Positions 1 to 8,976 of a stretch of 60,985 bases of DNA are shown here, piece after piece. A program made the position numbers and the translations under genes. The DNA is taken from NCBI GenBank assembly GCA_013373595.1, contig JABXHO010000023.1, positions 1 through 60,985 of the forward strand, in the 5' to 3' direction. Source of the DNA: Flavobacteriales bacterium. GTDB taxonomy: Bacteria; Bacteroidota; Bacteroidia; Flavobacteriales_D; Crocinitomicaceae. Each line of letters begins with the position of its first letter. The stretch's first letter is position 1. Below the pieces are notes generated by a model that worked only from the letters and a program-made list of their open reading frames with translations, ran no database searches and was not told the origin of the DNA.

Positions 1-584
1 GCACCTGAGAATCCACCTAAGTGAAAAGCAAATGAACCAGAACTAGACTGTGGAGATGTTCCTTCAGCTTTTGTCATGATATATCCTGTATTCCAGCTCC
101 AGAACATTCCATTAGCTGTTGATAATGCACCTGTTTGAGCTCCACTTACATTACGAAGACTATCTACACCAAGCGTGTAAGAAATGTCTGTGTAATTTCC
201 TTCTGGAACATCTGGAATGGTGAACATTTCACCTTGACTTACATCTACGAGGTAGTAGCTTTCTGGCTCTACCCACCATGAACCGTCATCTTTTTTAAGT
301 TTGATGTTGGATACGTAGTATTTCATTGTTGTAAATGTTAACTCGTCTCCAGTTGTAGGGTGTGTATACGCCGTATTCAACGTGAAATCACTTCCTGCCC
401 ACATGTGATCCATGTGAACGGTAACGTCTTCCGTTTGTTCAACAGGAGCATAGGTACACGTTCCGTCGTCTTTCTTTGCTTCATCGCTGAAGTTTACTGC
501 TGTAGGATCTGTACATCCTTCTTTTTTACAAGCTGTTAGGGATACCAATCCCGCTGCTAAGCCAATTACAAATAATTTATTCAT
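1..584 (-). CDS. MbnP-like lipoprotein (partial, C-terminus outside window)
   Basis: The reading frame opens with ATG at 584 and runs off the left edge, so only about 194 residues are visible. The start is a lipoprotein signal peptide ending in LVSLTAC followed by KK. The body contains HMDHMWAGSDF, a block around KYYVSNIKL and W-rich FWSWNTGYIMTKAEG, a pattern typical of the MbnP family (partner of the di-haem protein MbnH; copper-binding in methanotrophs). Role here is inferred: a surface or periplasmic copper-binding lipoprotein. It is the last visible gene of a minus-strand run that includes other Cys-motif proteins, which fits metal handling. An MbnH-type peroxidase may lie just left of the window. 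Confidence 0.75.
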   Translation of the reverse strand, partial: MNKLFVIGLAAGLVSLTACKKEGCTDPTAVNFSDEAKKDDGTCTYAPVEQTEDVTVHMDHMWAGSDFTLNTAYTHPTTGDELTFTTMKYYVSNIKLKKDDGSWWVEPESYYLVDVSQGEMFTIPDVPEGNYTDISYTLGVDSLRNVSGAQTGALSTANGMFWSWNTGYIMTKAEGTSPQSSSGSFAFHLGGFSG

Positions 585-604
585 CTTTTTAAAATTTTGT
601 TTTG

Positions 605-1003
605 TTATTGAAGACAGGTTACTGTCATTTCTTTTGTTTCTGTGTTACCGTCGTGATCTTTTTTAGCAATCACGCGCACAATAACTTGTGTTGTTGTTGA
701 AACATTGTTTAACCAATGTTCATGAAAATTGTAAGCATCCGTTTCGGTGTCGTAGGACGATTCGAACAAAATATCGTTCGTTGCTTCATCGATGTAAACA
801 ATCGAATACCCTTTCATATTGCCATCTGAGGAGATGGTACCTTCGCTGTGCAAACTGTTGTACGAAGCGATGGTGTCTCCTGATGTAGGCTCTGTAAAAG
901 TGATCACGATATTCTCTGCCGGAGCTTGCTTACTTTCCTTATTGCATCCAAACACACCCACGAGTGGTGCCAATGCAAGAATGATGATCAATGTTCGTGT
1001 CAT
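605..1003 (-). CDS. small lipoprotein, metal-cluster neighbour
   Basis: A 132-residue protein with a lipoprotein signal (MTRTLIIILALAPLVGVFGC, Cys20 as lipidation site) followed by an acidic domain that reads like a single Ig/fibronectin-like beta sandwich (ITFTEPTSGDTIASYNSLH near the start and VRVIAKKDHDGNTETKEMTV near the end). Several His residues (for example FHEHW) could bind metal, but that is only suggestive. Its ATG overlaps the stop of the upstream gene by 4 bp, so the two are translationally coupled, and it sits 20 bp before the MbnP-like gene. The family resembles DUF4625-type lipoproteins; I cannot assign a function. Confidence 0.65.
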   Translation of the reverse strand: MTRTLIIILALAPLVGVFGCNKESKQAPAENIVITFTEPTSGDTIASYNSLHSEGTISSDGNMKGYSIVYIDEATNDILFESSYDTETDAYNFHEHWLNNVSTTTQVIVRVIAKKDHDGNTETKEMTVTCLQ

Positions 1004-1923
1004 TTTGATGTTTTTATGTAATAATTAACGCCAACGCGAATCATTCCTTTCTGATCGACATAGCCTTTGTTTAAGCTTTGACTTACAGGAACGTTCCCTT
1101 CGATGTTTACACCAATTTGTTTGATGATCATTCTTAGGTTGACCTGTGCACCGACAATATTTCCGCCGTTGAACGTATCTTCCGATAATTCTCCGTTTTT
1201 GCGGTCCTTCCAGTTGTGTGCAACACTTACGCCGAGCTGTGGGATAATTTGCACCTTCTCCTTCAGTTTCCATCGATAAAAGAATAGGCCCATGTAGCTG
1301 AATGCATTTCCAAAACGGTAGGTGTATTTATTCTCCGTTTTGTACGTGAAACTGCTTTCATTTTGAAGACCAAAATTATCCTTTTGAATCATGTAACTCA
1401 AGTTTAGGATTCCATCCCACGAGCCTGTTCCTGGAAGCATGTTTACCTCGTCGAAACCTAATTGAAAATAGGTTCCTGTGGGAATTTTCACGCCCAGTCC
1501 AACTGTGCCAATGTGTTTGAATGTTACGTCTTTCTTTTCGGTATTGTCTAAGTAAATGTAATTCCCCATGAGAATGACATCACCCAAACCTGAGATGTTT
1601 GTTCGAACATCTTCCATTTTTGAGTTATATACATACGGAACAAATCCAAGGACTTGAAATCGTTTGCTAACTCTCCAACGACCGAATAATTCTGTTGTTG
1701 TGAACTGCTGATGCGATACACCGAGATAACCATGGTCGTCTGGAGTAGGTGCGCTCTCAAACCATCGAATTCCTGATCGAATTCCCACGAAGTGGTTTTT
1801 GTTATTCGATAAAAGTCCGACAGTGAACGAGTTGGAAGCGCCACCACAAATATCGCATGCGTACACATTGTTCATTGTTAGGAGAAGTATTAATCCTCCA
1901 ATTAATTGTTTCATTAGTGTCAT
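1000..1923 (-). CDS. secreted CDICGG-motif outer-membrane transporter-like protein
   Basis: About 307 residues from ATG 1923; a second ATG at 1914 (MKQLIGGLILLL) is equally possible, while the longest frame would use TTG and adds nothing. A signal peptide ends at VYA, and the mature protein begins with CDICGG, a short Cys motif seen at the N-terminus of a group of Bacteroidota secreted proteins usually called transporters. The rest alternates aromatic strands (for example YTYRFGNAFSYMGLFFYRW) and ends in a strand with NYYIKTSK, as expected of an outer-membrane beta barrel. Coupling to the downstream lipoprotein and proximity to an MbnP-like gene suggest a metal-related role, by inference. Confidence 0.65.
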   Translation of the reverse strand: MTLMKQLIGGLILLLTMNNVYACDICGGASNSFTVGLLSNNKNHFVGIRSGIRWFESAPTPDDHGYLGVSHQQFTTTELFGRWRVSKRFQVLGFVPYVYNSKMEDVRTNISGLGDVILMGNYIYLDNTEKKDVTFKHIGTVGLGVKIPTGTYFQLGFDEVNMLPGTGSWDGILNLSYMIQKDNFGLQNESSFTYKTENKYTYRFGNAFSYMGLFFYRWKLKEKVQIIPQLGVSVAHNWKDRKNGELSEDTFNGGNIVGAQVNLRMIIKQIGVNIEGNVPVSQSLNKGYVDQKGMIRVGVNYYIKTSK

Positions 1924-2051
1924 GTTTGAGCCTACCAAAAGGTCTGCGCATGAACCTGAGCTAGATGTAATTCATCTCAGGTATAAACAAATGATAAATG
2001 TGTATCGAGTGATACGTAGATATGCCAAAAGAACGGTGTACGTTCTTCGTG

Positions 2052-2447
2052 CTACGCAATAGGGGGATGGAAGATAGATTCCGTCAACGGATTTGTGAAC
2101 ATTTCTAGGTAATGACAATGAACAGTAGCCGATTCTTCTACAATCAATTCAACCTCGAATGTTTCCGCTTCGAATACTTTGTCCGCGAATAATTGATATT
2201 CTACTTTTTTTGTAGTGTTCTTTTGTTCTTCTGGCTGATCGCCCTCGTCTTCTTGAAGAGATTTCATCAACTGACACTTTCCGTTACATTGAAGTTCCGG
2301 TTTTTCTTTGTTTTCACACAAGTTTTCAGCGATGTATTCTTGATTCAAGTAAAATTCAGCATAAATAAAGAGCTTTCCTCCCGCATGCATAACAAACAGT
2401 GCGGCGAAGAAAATAAGAATAGATCGTCTGAACTTCACAATCGACAT
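2052..2447 (-). CDS. small Cys/His-rich membrane-anchored or secreted protein
   Basis: 131 residues from ATG 2447. A longer start at 2465 is possible, but a -7 box (TATTTTTG, 2453-2460) overlaps those first codons and points to 2447. One hydrophobic segment (residues 8-24) is followed by Cys44, Cys54 and Cys58 (C-x9-C-x3-C with the GKC core) and a late HCH at 110-112. Small proteins with this CNGKC-like signature are common in Bacteroidota near metal-uptake genes; I infer metal binding in the periplasm. It is the likely first gene of the transcript leading to the MbnP-like gene. Confidence 0.6.
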   Translation of the reverse strand: MSIVKFRRSILIFFAALFVMHAGGKLFIYAEFYLNQEYIAENLCENKEKPELQCNGKCQLMKSLQEDEGDQPEEQKNTTKKVEYQLFADKVFEAETFEVELIVEESATVHCHYLEMFTNPLTESIFHPPIA

Positions 2448-2452
2448 GGTTA

Positions 2453-2460
2453 CAAAAATA
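2453..2460 (-). promoter_or_regulatory. -7 promoter box TATTTTTG
   Basis: On the minus strand TATTTTTG matches the Bacteroidota -7 consensus TAnnTTTG and lies 5 nt before ATG 2447, implying a nearly leaderless mRNA. No clear TTG at -33. Confidence 0.45.
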
Positions 2461-2534
2461 CGCATAACTTTCGATGATTACCGCTTCTTTTCTACATAAA
2501 TAAACACTTCATGCAGATATTTTTTCGTCAATTT

Positions 2535-2834
2535 TTAGCTTCTTTTACGAGAAAGAAGGTAGACAGCTACAATGGCAATGAGCGCGATAAAACCAATCAC
2601 CCAATGGATTAGATTGATGGTGAGGTAAGAAGATGTTTCTTCTCCAATGTGCCATGAATTTGAATCTTGAGCGTTTTCGAAATTATTCCAAACGGAATCT
2701 TTCCGTGTACGACTTTCTTCTTCAGAATAAAGGCTTGGTTGAATAGCTGCAGCGCATATGTTGAAAAATGAAAACACCGCCAATAATACAATCAGCGGTG
2801 TTTTCTTAAATGAGCGTTGTGATCTAATCATCAA
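2535..2834 (-). CDS. small membrane protein, unknown function
   Basis: 99 residues starting MMIRSQRSFKKT (the second Met is also possible). A signal or first membrane segment (about residues 13-29) is followed by a short polar loop with EEESRTRKDS, then a C-terminal membrane helix (about 74-94) ending in a positively charged LLSRKRS tail. This predicts a periplasmic loop between two helices, or a cleaved signal and a single anchor. It is not recognised. Its 5' coding part contains a perfect 11-bp inverted repeat (separate entry). It lies between the transaldolase-like gene and the metal cluster on the same strand. Confidence 0.5.
   Translation of the reverse strand: MMIRSQRSFKKTPLIVLLAVFSFFNICAAAIQPSLYSEEESRTRKDSVWNNFENAQDSNSWHIGEETSSYLTINLIHWVIGFIALIAIVAVYLLSRKRS
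2770..2805. repeat. perfect 11-bp inverted repeat inside the small membrane protein gene
   Basis: GAAAACACCGC (2770-2780) and GCGGTGTTTTC (2795-2805) are exact reverse complements with a 14-nt loop. They lie about 30 nt into the minus-strand gene, in the part coding for its first hydrophobic segment. The structure looks like a transcription terminator or attenuator, but it sits inside a reading frame. Confidence 0.7.
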
Positions 2835-2851
2835 CTAGTGAGGAAGATCTT

Positions 2852-3508
2852 CTATTTATTTCCTTTTTCGTAATCTGCTAAGAATTGTGCTAAACCACTA
2901 TCCGTTAAGGGATGATTCGCCAATGCTTTAATCGCTTTTAGTGGACAAGTGGCTACATCTGCTCCAAGTTCAGCACAATGAATGATGTGCATTGGGTGAC
3001 GAACAGAAGCGGCTAAAATTTCCGTTTCGAATGCGTAATTGTCGTAAATCGCACGAATTTGAGCGATCAAATCCAAGCCGTTTGATGAAATATCATCCAA
3101 GCGTCCTAGGAATGGAGAAATGAAAGTTGCTCCCGCTTTTGCCGCTAGTAAAGCCTGACCTGCAGAGAAAATCAATGTACAATTCGTTTTAATTCCTTTG
3201 GATGAAAAATGCTTAATTGCTTTAATTCCGTCCAAAACCATTGGAACTTTTACTACAATGTTTTCATGCAACGCGGCAAGGGCTTCTCCTTCACGCACAA
3301 TTCCTTCGAAATCCGTCGAGATAACTTCAGCACTCACAGGACCATCTACGATATTGCAGATTGCCATGTAGTGATCCAAAATGTTTTGCTCTCCCGTTAT
3401 TCCTTCCTTTGCCATCAAAGATGGGTTGGTTGTTACACCATCAAGTATTCCGAGGTCGTTTGCTTCTTTGATTTCCGCTAAATTCGCCGTGTCGATAAAA
3501 AATTTCAT
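2852..3508 (-). CDS. fsa: fructose-6-phosphate aldolase / small transaldolase
   Basis: 218 residues from ATG 3508 ([13 protein letters not shown]); a longer frame to 3556 only adds residues not seen in the family. The protein has the class I aldolase barrel signature of the small transaldolases: [14 protein letters not shown] near residue 28, the Schiff-base lysine in NIVVKVPM, and [20 protein letters not shown]. The length fits the 214-220-residue subfamily (TalC/FSA type), which acts either as transaldolase in the pentose phosphate pathway or as fructose-6-phosphate aldolase. Sequence reading alone does not separate the two. It has its own -7 box at 3523-3530. Confidence 0.93.
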   Translation of the reverse strand: MKFFIDTANLAEIKEANDLGILDGVTTNPSLMAKEGITGEQNILDHYMAICNIVDGPVSAEVISTDFEGIVREGEALAALHENIVVKVPMVLDGIKAIKHFSSKGIKTNCTLIFSAGQALLAAKAGATFISPFLGRLDDISSNGLDLIAQIRAIYDNYAFETEILAASVRHPMHIIHCAELGADVATCPLKAIKALANHPLTDSGLAQFLADYEKGNK

Positions 3509-3522
3509 ACTGGTTTTTTTTA

Positions 3523-3530
3523 CAAAGTTA
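3523..3530 (-). promoter_or_regulatory. -7 promoter box TAACTTTG
   Basis: TAACTTTG on the minus strand fits TAnnTTTG and lies 14 nt upstream of the aldolase ATG at 3508. No TTG at the expected -33 spacing. Confidence 0.4.
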
Positions 3531-3591
3531 AGGAAGAACCAATGCGATTTCTCCAATTATAGTGTCGATTTTTCCAATTGTTTTAAACAAT

Positions 3592-4827
3592 TTACCTGTC
3601 AGAAAATGCTGTTTTTCCGAGCTTCTTGTAAGAACTAAAAGCGAGAATAAAAGCAATGAGTGGCATCAACGCAATGAGGTAATACAACGGAAATCCAATC
3701 ATTCCGTATATCGCTGCAGCAATAACTGGAAATAACGCGGTGGCGAGTGAGTTAATGGATTCACTAACTCCAAGAATTTCTCCTTGCTTTTTCGGATTCG
3801 CGTGAATGGTAATCAATGCATTGAAAGTTGGGAAAGAAAGCGATAATCCCAGATTCAAAATGTAGTAAAGTCCCATAAATACGAAGATGTTTGAGGTCAT
3901 CGTAATGGCAACTAACCCAATAAAACTGAGTCCAAGTCCCAAAAGCAAGGTTTTAAACTCTCCCAATTTACGGATGAAAATACGCGACAAAAATGCTTGA
4001 TTAAAGGCGAGAAATGCTCCTGCAACTAATAGGAATAACCCCAATTCTCCTTCATCAAATTTGAAAAGATCGATGAGGAATAGAGAAATCGTTGCAATGT
4101 AAAAGGCCATCATCGAAGAGAAAAATGCCTTGAGTGTAAACAAGGATTTAACCACAGGAGAAGGCTCTAAATCACGAATTCTACGCACAATGAAAATGGT
4201 TTTCCAAAAAGGCTGACGGTTTCTTGGCGCACGCTTTTCCTCAGGATGCGACTCTTTCAACCACAGGATAATGGTAATTAAGGTAATAATGGAAATGATG
4301 ATCGATAAGATCACCGTTCCCAAGTAACCAATGGAGAAGGAAGCGGAAAATCCACCGAGGGCAGGCCCCACAATAAATCCTAATCCAGCGATTCCACCCA
4401 AATATCCAAAAATGTACGACTTTTCTTCGCGTGTTGTGATATCGGAAACGTAGGCATTTGTCGTTGAAACATTTCCTCCGGTGATTCCATCTAGAATACG
4501 AGACAAACCAATAATGAGCAAGGGGAGAGCCAGTCCAAAAACGGGGAAATTGGGGAGAAGAAGTGCTCCTCCAAAAATCACCCAACTCAGTAAGGTTCCA
4601 GCTTGCGACACCAGAAGGATCGGCTTTCGTCCTTTGGTATCCGATAAACTTCCTAAAAATGGAGCGCCTAAAAACTGAAAGGTGGAGTAGAGTGTTAATA
4701 ACAACCCGAACACCCATTTTGGAGCACCGTAATCTTTCACAATAAAGGGCAAGACAGGCATCAGAATACTAAATCCTAATACGTTTACGAAGGTTAAAAG
4801 GTATGCTGGGATTAATTTTTTTGACAT
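3592..4827 (-). CDS. MFS transporter, TetA/DHA1-like drug exporter
   Basis: 411 residues from ATG 4827 (MSKKLIPAYLLTFVNVLGF). Twelve hydrophobic segments are visible, with the MFS motif A between helices 2 and 3 (GSLSDTKGRKPILL) and the motif C-like GGIAGLGFIVGPALGG after helix 4, which marks the proton-antiporter DHA1 group that includes TetA. It is predicted to be an inner-membrane exporter of small hydrophobic compounds; the substrate cannot be read. The start is fixed by a TACCTTTG box ending 4 nt upstream, so the transcript is probably leaderless. Confidence 0.88.
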   Translation of the reverse strand: MSKKLIPAYLLTFVNVLGFSILMPVLPFIVKDYGAPKWVFGLLLTLYSTFQFLGAPFLGSLSDTKGRKPILLVSQAGTLLSWVIFGGALLLPNFPVFGLALPLLIIGLSRILDGITGGNVSTTNAYVSDITTREEKSYIFGYLGGIAGLGFIVGPALGGFSASFSIGYLGTVILSIIISIITLITIILWLKESHPEEKRAPRNRQPFWKTIFIVRRIRDLEPSPVVKSLFTLKAFFSSMMAFYIATISLFLIDLFKFDEGELGLFLLVAGAFLAFNQAFLSRIFIRKLGEFKTLLLGLGLSFIGLVAITMTSNIFVFMGLYYILNLGLSLSFPTFNALITIHANPKKQGEILGVSESINSLATALFPVIAAAIYGMIGFPLYYLIALMPLIAFILAFSSYKKLGKTAFSDR

Positions 4828-4831
4828 CGCA

Positions 4832-4839
4832 CAAAGGTA
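4832..4839 (-). promoter_or_regulatory. -7 promoter box TACCTTTG, 4 nt before ATG
   Basis: TACCTTTG on the minus strand followed by TGCG and ATG 4827. With the initiation spacing inferred from the SRP RNA gene, transcription would start on the A of the start codon. Confidence 0.55.
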
Positions 4840-5017
4840 CTTCAATTGTTGCCTTGATGACTGACTTAATCGATTAATTTTTTCTATTCAGTGATAGAAA
4901 TTGATGATTTATTAGGAAGGCGAAGTATTCAGAAAGTTTGAATGACCTCGTTCATAGATTCTTCCGTTTCTACGTTAAAACTTTTAACCAAAGCGACAGA
5001 TTAGATACTTTTCCTTT

Positions 5018-5677
5018 CTAATGTCCAATATTGTACGTGATTTTGAGTCCGTAGTTGTAATGATTAGACATTGGAATTACGTACTCTTTTATGTAATACT
5101 TAAATACAGGTTCAATGATGAAACTTGAATTCGGGACGTTAAATCCAATACTGATCATTGGAGCATAATTTAGTGTTGTGCCAGTTGGATTCTTCAGTTT
5201 TTCAATTTCTCCATTTCCATAATAGATGGTTCGCTCCGAATTATCCGCGAAAGAAGCGTTGAGTTCCATCCCTACAGTAAAAAATACGTTTGGCTTTATG
5301 TTGTATTGAAATAGCAGTGGCAGCTGCAATTCACTATACGTCATATCTGATTCCATTCTGGATTCAGTAGTTATTCCAGTTTGAGGATTGATGTCCGAAC
5401 TAAATATTAATCCTTCGTGCAGGTGATGATAATTCTTCAAACCGTAACCCAACCCTGTTCGTAACGATACTTTTTGCGTCAAACGAAATTCACCGTTAAA
5501 ACCAGCTGAGAAACCTAATTTTGAGCGTACGGTTTCCGTACCAACTTGACTTGTTGTGGTTAAACCATTCATCTCAGGCAAGACATAAGCCCCAAAATTG
5601 AACTTAGAATCATCTGTCGTTTCTTGAGAAAATGATAGTAATGGTAAGAAAAGTAAAGGGAGAAGAAGTTTATTCAT
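5018..5677 (-). CDS. outer-membrane beta-barrel protein
   Basis: 219 residues with a clear signal peptide (MNKLLLPLLFLPLLSFSQ) and then about eight amphipathic strands, for example VSLRTGLGYGLKNYHHL, YSELQLPLLFQYNIKPNVFF and a final YNYGLKITYNIGH. This is the small PorT/OmpW-like barrel layout frequent in Bacteroidota. No catalytic motif is seen. It stands alone between the MFS exporter and the large receptor gene, with about 170 bp of non-coding DNA on each side. The substrate is unknown. Confidence 0.75.
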   Translation of the reverse strand: MNKLLLPLLFLPLLSFSQETTDDSKFNFGAYVLPEMNGLTTTSQVGTETVRSKLGFSAGFNGEFRLTQKVSLRTGLGYGLKNYHHLHEGLIFSSDINPQTGITTESRMESDMTYSELQLPLLFQYNIKPNVFFTVGMELNASFADNSERTIYYGNGEIEKLKNPTGTTLNYAPMISIGFNVPNSSFIIEPVFKYYIKEYVIPMSNHYNYGLKITYNIGH

Positions 5678-5851
5678 TGGTAGGTTTACGTATTTGTGTG
5701 TTTTTCTAATGCCCTAACGGTTATCAATTCTTCTTTATTGTTGATACTTAAATATAGGAAAAGTACCTTTTCTTCAACGTTTTTACTACAAATCACTATT
5801 CATCACGACTAATATGTAATCTACATGAACAGCATCTTTGTATCCCAAGAT

Positions 5852-8227
5852 CTACAATCGATCATTTTGACCTGATGATGACTCTTTGATGGAAGGATCG
5901 GATTTTAAGCGACCAAACTTGAAGAAAAGTCCAAGGTTAAACATTGTAAATTGGTTTCTATTGATACTGCTTGTTTGGTAATTTCCAGTAACCCGATCGT
6001 TCTTGTTAACCGTTGGAATGATGTTATGAACTTCCGCGAAAATTTTCACATCGGGTTTCTTGAACTTTTTCGTTAAACGAACTCCCCAGCGTTGAGTAAC
6101 GTTTCCATTCATTTGGTCGTTTGCCCATTTATGTACCGAAAGCTGATTCATAATCTGGAAATCTTTGGGAAGATTGAAGGTTAAATAGGAATAGAATCCA
6201 AAATTGATATTGGAAAACGGATCGCGGTTGAACACATCGGTGAAATAATACGTGTTGTAGTCGATCCAAATTGAATTCCATCCGTTGACCCACTTCGAGC
6301 GAATGGGAGCGCTCAGACTCATACTGTAGGTTTCGTTGTAATCAGAATTCCATGGCGTGGAGGTTGTAACTAGCGTAGCAGTATCTCGAAAAGAAATTGT
6401 ACTGCGATCATCTAAATAGCGCGAATACGAGAAATTCATAGAGTAGGAGTAGAACAATTCCATTTCTGCTCCGAAAGTATGCGAATAAGATGGGCGAAGA
6501 AATGGGTTTCCAACCTGAACCGTTAAACTGTCAACAACGCGTACAAAAGGATCGAAATTATTGAATTGTGGACGGTCGATTCCTGTCTCATAATAAGCGG
6601 TTAATGAAACGTTTTCAGATACTTTGTACAGTATTCCGGCATTTGGAAATGGTAGAAAATAGCTTGAGTCCATGAACTGCTGGTCTAAGGTTTTACTGTA
6701 ACCATCTAGCAGGGTGTATTCGGCGCGCACGCCCACTTGAGCTCCCAAACTTTTCGTGAACATTTTGGAAATCTGCGCAAATCCTCCCACAATATGCTCC
6801 AGGTAATTGTATGAATTTTGTGATGAATTATCTTCTATCCAAACTCCGTTATCTCCTGTATACCGTCTAAATCGCTTTTGGTTCTGCAATATATTATAGG
6901 AAGCACCCAGTTCCAATTTAAACTCTGTGGTGTCAAAATGATGTTCGAAATTCATAGAGATCTCTCCAACGTTCGGGCGATCGAAACTTTCGGTTTTTAC
7001 ATCGTTTTGAGTTGTCCCTGACCCGAAATCGAAGACATTATTTGAAATTCCATTTCTATCACTGATCCGTTTAGTGAAATTCGCATTCACTTCGAAGTAG
7101 CTTCCTAGCGAGTCCAAGTCTTTCGTGAAGTTCACATATGCACTATTGTTGAGCCACTTGTAATCACTTGTACTTTCCTCATTTCGAAAGGTGCGCAAGG
7201 TATCTCCGTCGTAAAAAGCACTTTCTGTCGAGTAATTGTTTCCTCCTGTACTTCCATGACCATAAACGCCGAAGCTAAGTCGACTTGAATCTGAAATAGC
7301 GTAGCCCATTTTGAGCTTGTAATTTCGCCAAATATTGAAGCGATCACCTTCGTTTGTACTCGTGTTACGCAGATCGCTAACTGTTGAGTATCCTGATGAT
7401 TCACCGAATGAGTTTGTTGAGTAATAATTCACTCCACCATATCCACTCAAAGAAAATTTCTTTCGTTTAAAACTGATTCCAGCATTCGTCGATCCGTTTG
7501 GTTTCAGTTGCGTGTTTAATCCGCCTTGGACGCGAATATTTGCGTTGTAACCTTCCAGAGAAAAATTGGTCGTAAATACCTCAATTACACCATTTCCACT
7601 GCCTTGTGCCTTGTATTTGGCCGAGGGATTGGTTAGAATTTCAAAGCGATCCACTTGATTTGCAGGAATGGCTTTTAGTTCATCGTTCGACATGAGCGGT
7701 TGGCGATCAATAAGAATTAACGGAGCTCCACGCCCAATAATTTCAATCCTTTCGTCATCTGGAGAGCTCAATCGTGGCGAAGCTTTCAAAATATCGAACA
7801 GTGTATTCAACTCTTCCAAAGTGGTTCCCTTCACGTTAACTTTAATCCCATTGATCGTTCGTTCGAAAAAGGGTTCGCGGTAAACAACATCCACCCCGTC
7901 TAAGATTTGCACATTATTTAAATCAATAACGCCGAGTTCAACTACCGAATCTTTCACCGTAAAATTGATCAGTGTATCCGTGTAGCCAGGCACGTCCAGT
8001 TTCAGATAGAACTGTTCATTCTTTTTAGCAGGAAAAGAGATGTTCAACTCCATGCTATCCATGTAATTTCCCTGAACTAAACTAGAGTCGGGTAGCGAGT
8101 AAACAATGCCACGTCCAATTCCTGCAGGAATTTCCTCGGCTGTCACCGTTAAGTGAACGCGCGCCGTTTGGGCAAATAGGGTAGAAGTTAATGTTAAAAA
8201 GGCAAAGGTCAGAAAAGCGAGTTTCAT
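5852..8227 (-). CDS. TonB-dependent-receptor-like outer-membrane protein
   Basis: 791 residues with signal peptide ending SSTLFAQ-like (MKLAFLTFAFLTLTSTLFA). Residues about 20-120 form a carboxypeptidase-regulatory-like beta domain; about 125-220 resemble a TonB plug (GIKVNVKGTTLEELNTLFDI and VDRFEILTNPSAKYKAQGSG, the latter typical of the Bacteroidota barrel family OMP_b-brl_3); the rest is a large barrel rich in aromatic strands ending FNLGLFFKFGRL plus a short polar tail. No TonB box was identified and no partner SusD is present, so it may be a small-molecule or metal receptor or a structural barrel. About 1.1 kb of non-coding DNA separates it from the next gene. Confidence 0.85.
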   Translation of the reverse strand: MKLAFLTFAFLTLTSTLFAQTARVHLTVTAEEIPAGIGRGIVYSLPDSSLVQGNYMDSMELNISFPAKKNEQFYLKLDVPGYTDTLINFTVKDSVVELGVIDLNNVQILDGVDVVYREPFFERTINGIKVNVKGTTLEELNTLFDILKASPRLSSPDDERIEIIGRGAPLILIDRQPLMSNDELKAIPANQVDRFEILTNPSAKYKAQGSGNGVIEVFTTNFSLEGYNANIRVQGGLNTQLKPNGSTNAGISFKRKKFSLSGYGGVNYYSTNSFGESSGYSTVSDLRNTSTNEGDRFNIWRNYKLKMGYAISDSSRLSFGVYGHGSTGGNNYSTESAFYDGDTLRTFRNEESTSDYKWLNNSAYVNFTKDLDSLGSYFEVNANFTKRISDRNGISNNVFDFGSGTTQNDVKTESFDRPNVGEISMNFEHHFDTTEFKLELGASYNILQNQKRFRRYTGDNGVWIEDNSSQNSYNYLEHIVGGFAQISKMFTKSLGAQVGVRAEYTLLDGYSKTLDQQFMDSSYFLPFPNAGILYKVSENVSLTAYYETGIDRPQFNNFDPFVRVVDSLTVQVGNPFLRPSYSHTFGAEMELFYSYSMNFSYSRYLDDRSTISFRDTATLVTTSTPWNSDYNETYSMSLSAPIRSKWVNGWNSIWIDYNTYYFTDVFNRDPFSNINFGFYSYLTFNLPKDFQIMNQLSVHKWANDQMNGNVTQRWGVRLTKKFKKPDVKIFAEVHNIIPTVNKNDRVTGNYQTSSINRNQFTMFNLGLFFKFGRLKSDPSIKESSSGQNDRL

Positions 8228-8465
8228 TAATAGGTTGTTAAGGTTTTAAACTGCATAGCGATATTAGTGGTTTTAGTTACAAATCCTCGTGTATTGAAAG
8301 TGCTTTTACAATCTTTTTACATTTTTTTTCAAATGAGCGGAAAGATGTTATGGCTTTAAGCATATAATAGTTAGCAGCTAATTTTAAAACTCATATTGAA
8401 GATGAGTAAATAGAGGAGAAGCCGAAAAGAAAGCCATACGGTCAAAAAAAGGAAAGCTTGCATCC
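8228..8465. other. non-coding gap upstream of the TonB-like receptor gene
   Basis: No credible reading frame, RNA or terminator was recognised in this AT-rich stretch; it should hold the promoter of the receptor gene, but no TAnnTTTG box stands out. The repeat block begins at about 8466. Confidence 0.5.
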
Positions 8466-8595
8466 CACGCGAAGACGAGCGACTTTTTCGGGAGAAAACG
8501 AAGAGAGGATCTTGCTTATCAATTGAAGACTGAGACCGAACTGGGAAGGTGAAGAGTCGAGGGGAGCTACTTATATCGCACCGCTAAACACGGCT

Positions 8596-8618
8596 GTGCT
8601 GGATTTTCAATCCTGCAC
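8596..8618. repeat. hairpin repeat, copy 1
   Basis: GTGC-T-GGATT, loop TTC, AATCC-T-GCAC: a near-perfect palindrome with one T-T mismatch. Identical copies lie at 8866-8888 and 8977-8999. It is REP-like in form. Confidence 0.85.
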
Positions 8619-8865
8619 AATCTTCATAGTTCACATTGTTCTTGCTAAAACTAAAGTTGAACCTCAAACTTTAATCTTGCACCGCTACAACCAAACCATC
8701 AAAATTAAAAGCAAAAAAGAGAAGAGCGTGCACCACACGCGAAGACGAACGACTTTTTCGGGAGAAAAACAAAGAGAGGATCTTGCTTAGCAATTGAAGA
8801 CTGAGACCGAACAGGGAGGGTGATAAGTTGAGGGTAGCTACTCATATCGCACCGCTACAACTGCT

Positions 8866-8888
8866 GTGCTGGATTTTCAATCCTGCAC
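8866..8888. repeat. hairpin repeat, copy 2
   Basis: Identical to the element at 8596-8618 and exactly 270 bp from it, as expected if it was carried inside the duplicated unit. Confidence 0.85.
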
Positions 8889-8976
8889 AATTTCCATAGT
8901 TCATATTGTTTTGCTAAAACGAAAACTTACACCCATGCTTTGGTCTTGCCTCACTAAAATTTATGCTTAAACCGCT

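Noticed and set aside
1954-1982. Inverted repeat with ACCTGAG and CTCAGGT arms in the gap after the Cys/His-rich protein gene
   Set aside because: No T-run on either strand and a bulged inner stem, so I do not call it a terminator.
8596-8790. Reading frame in the repeat block
   Set aside because: It runs across the hairpin and duplicated unit, has a low-complexity Lys/Arg-rich end and is not preserved in the other copies.
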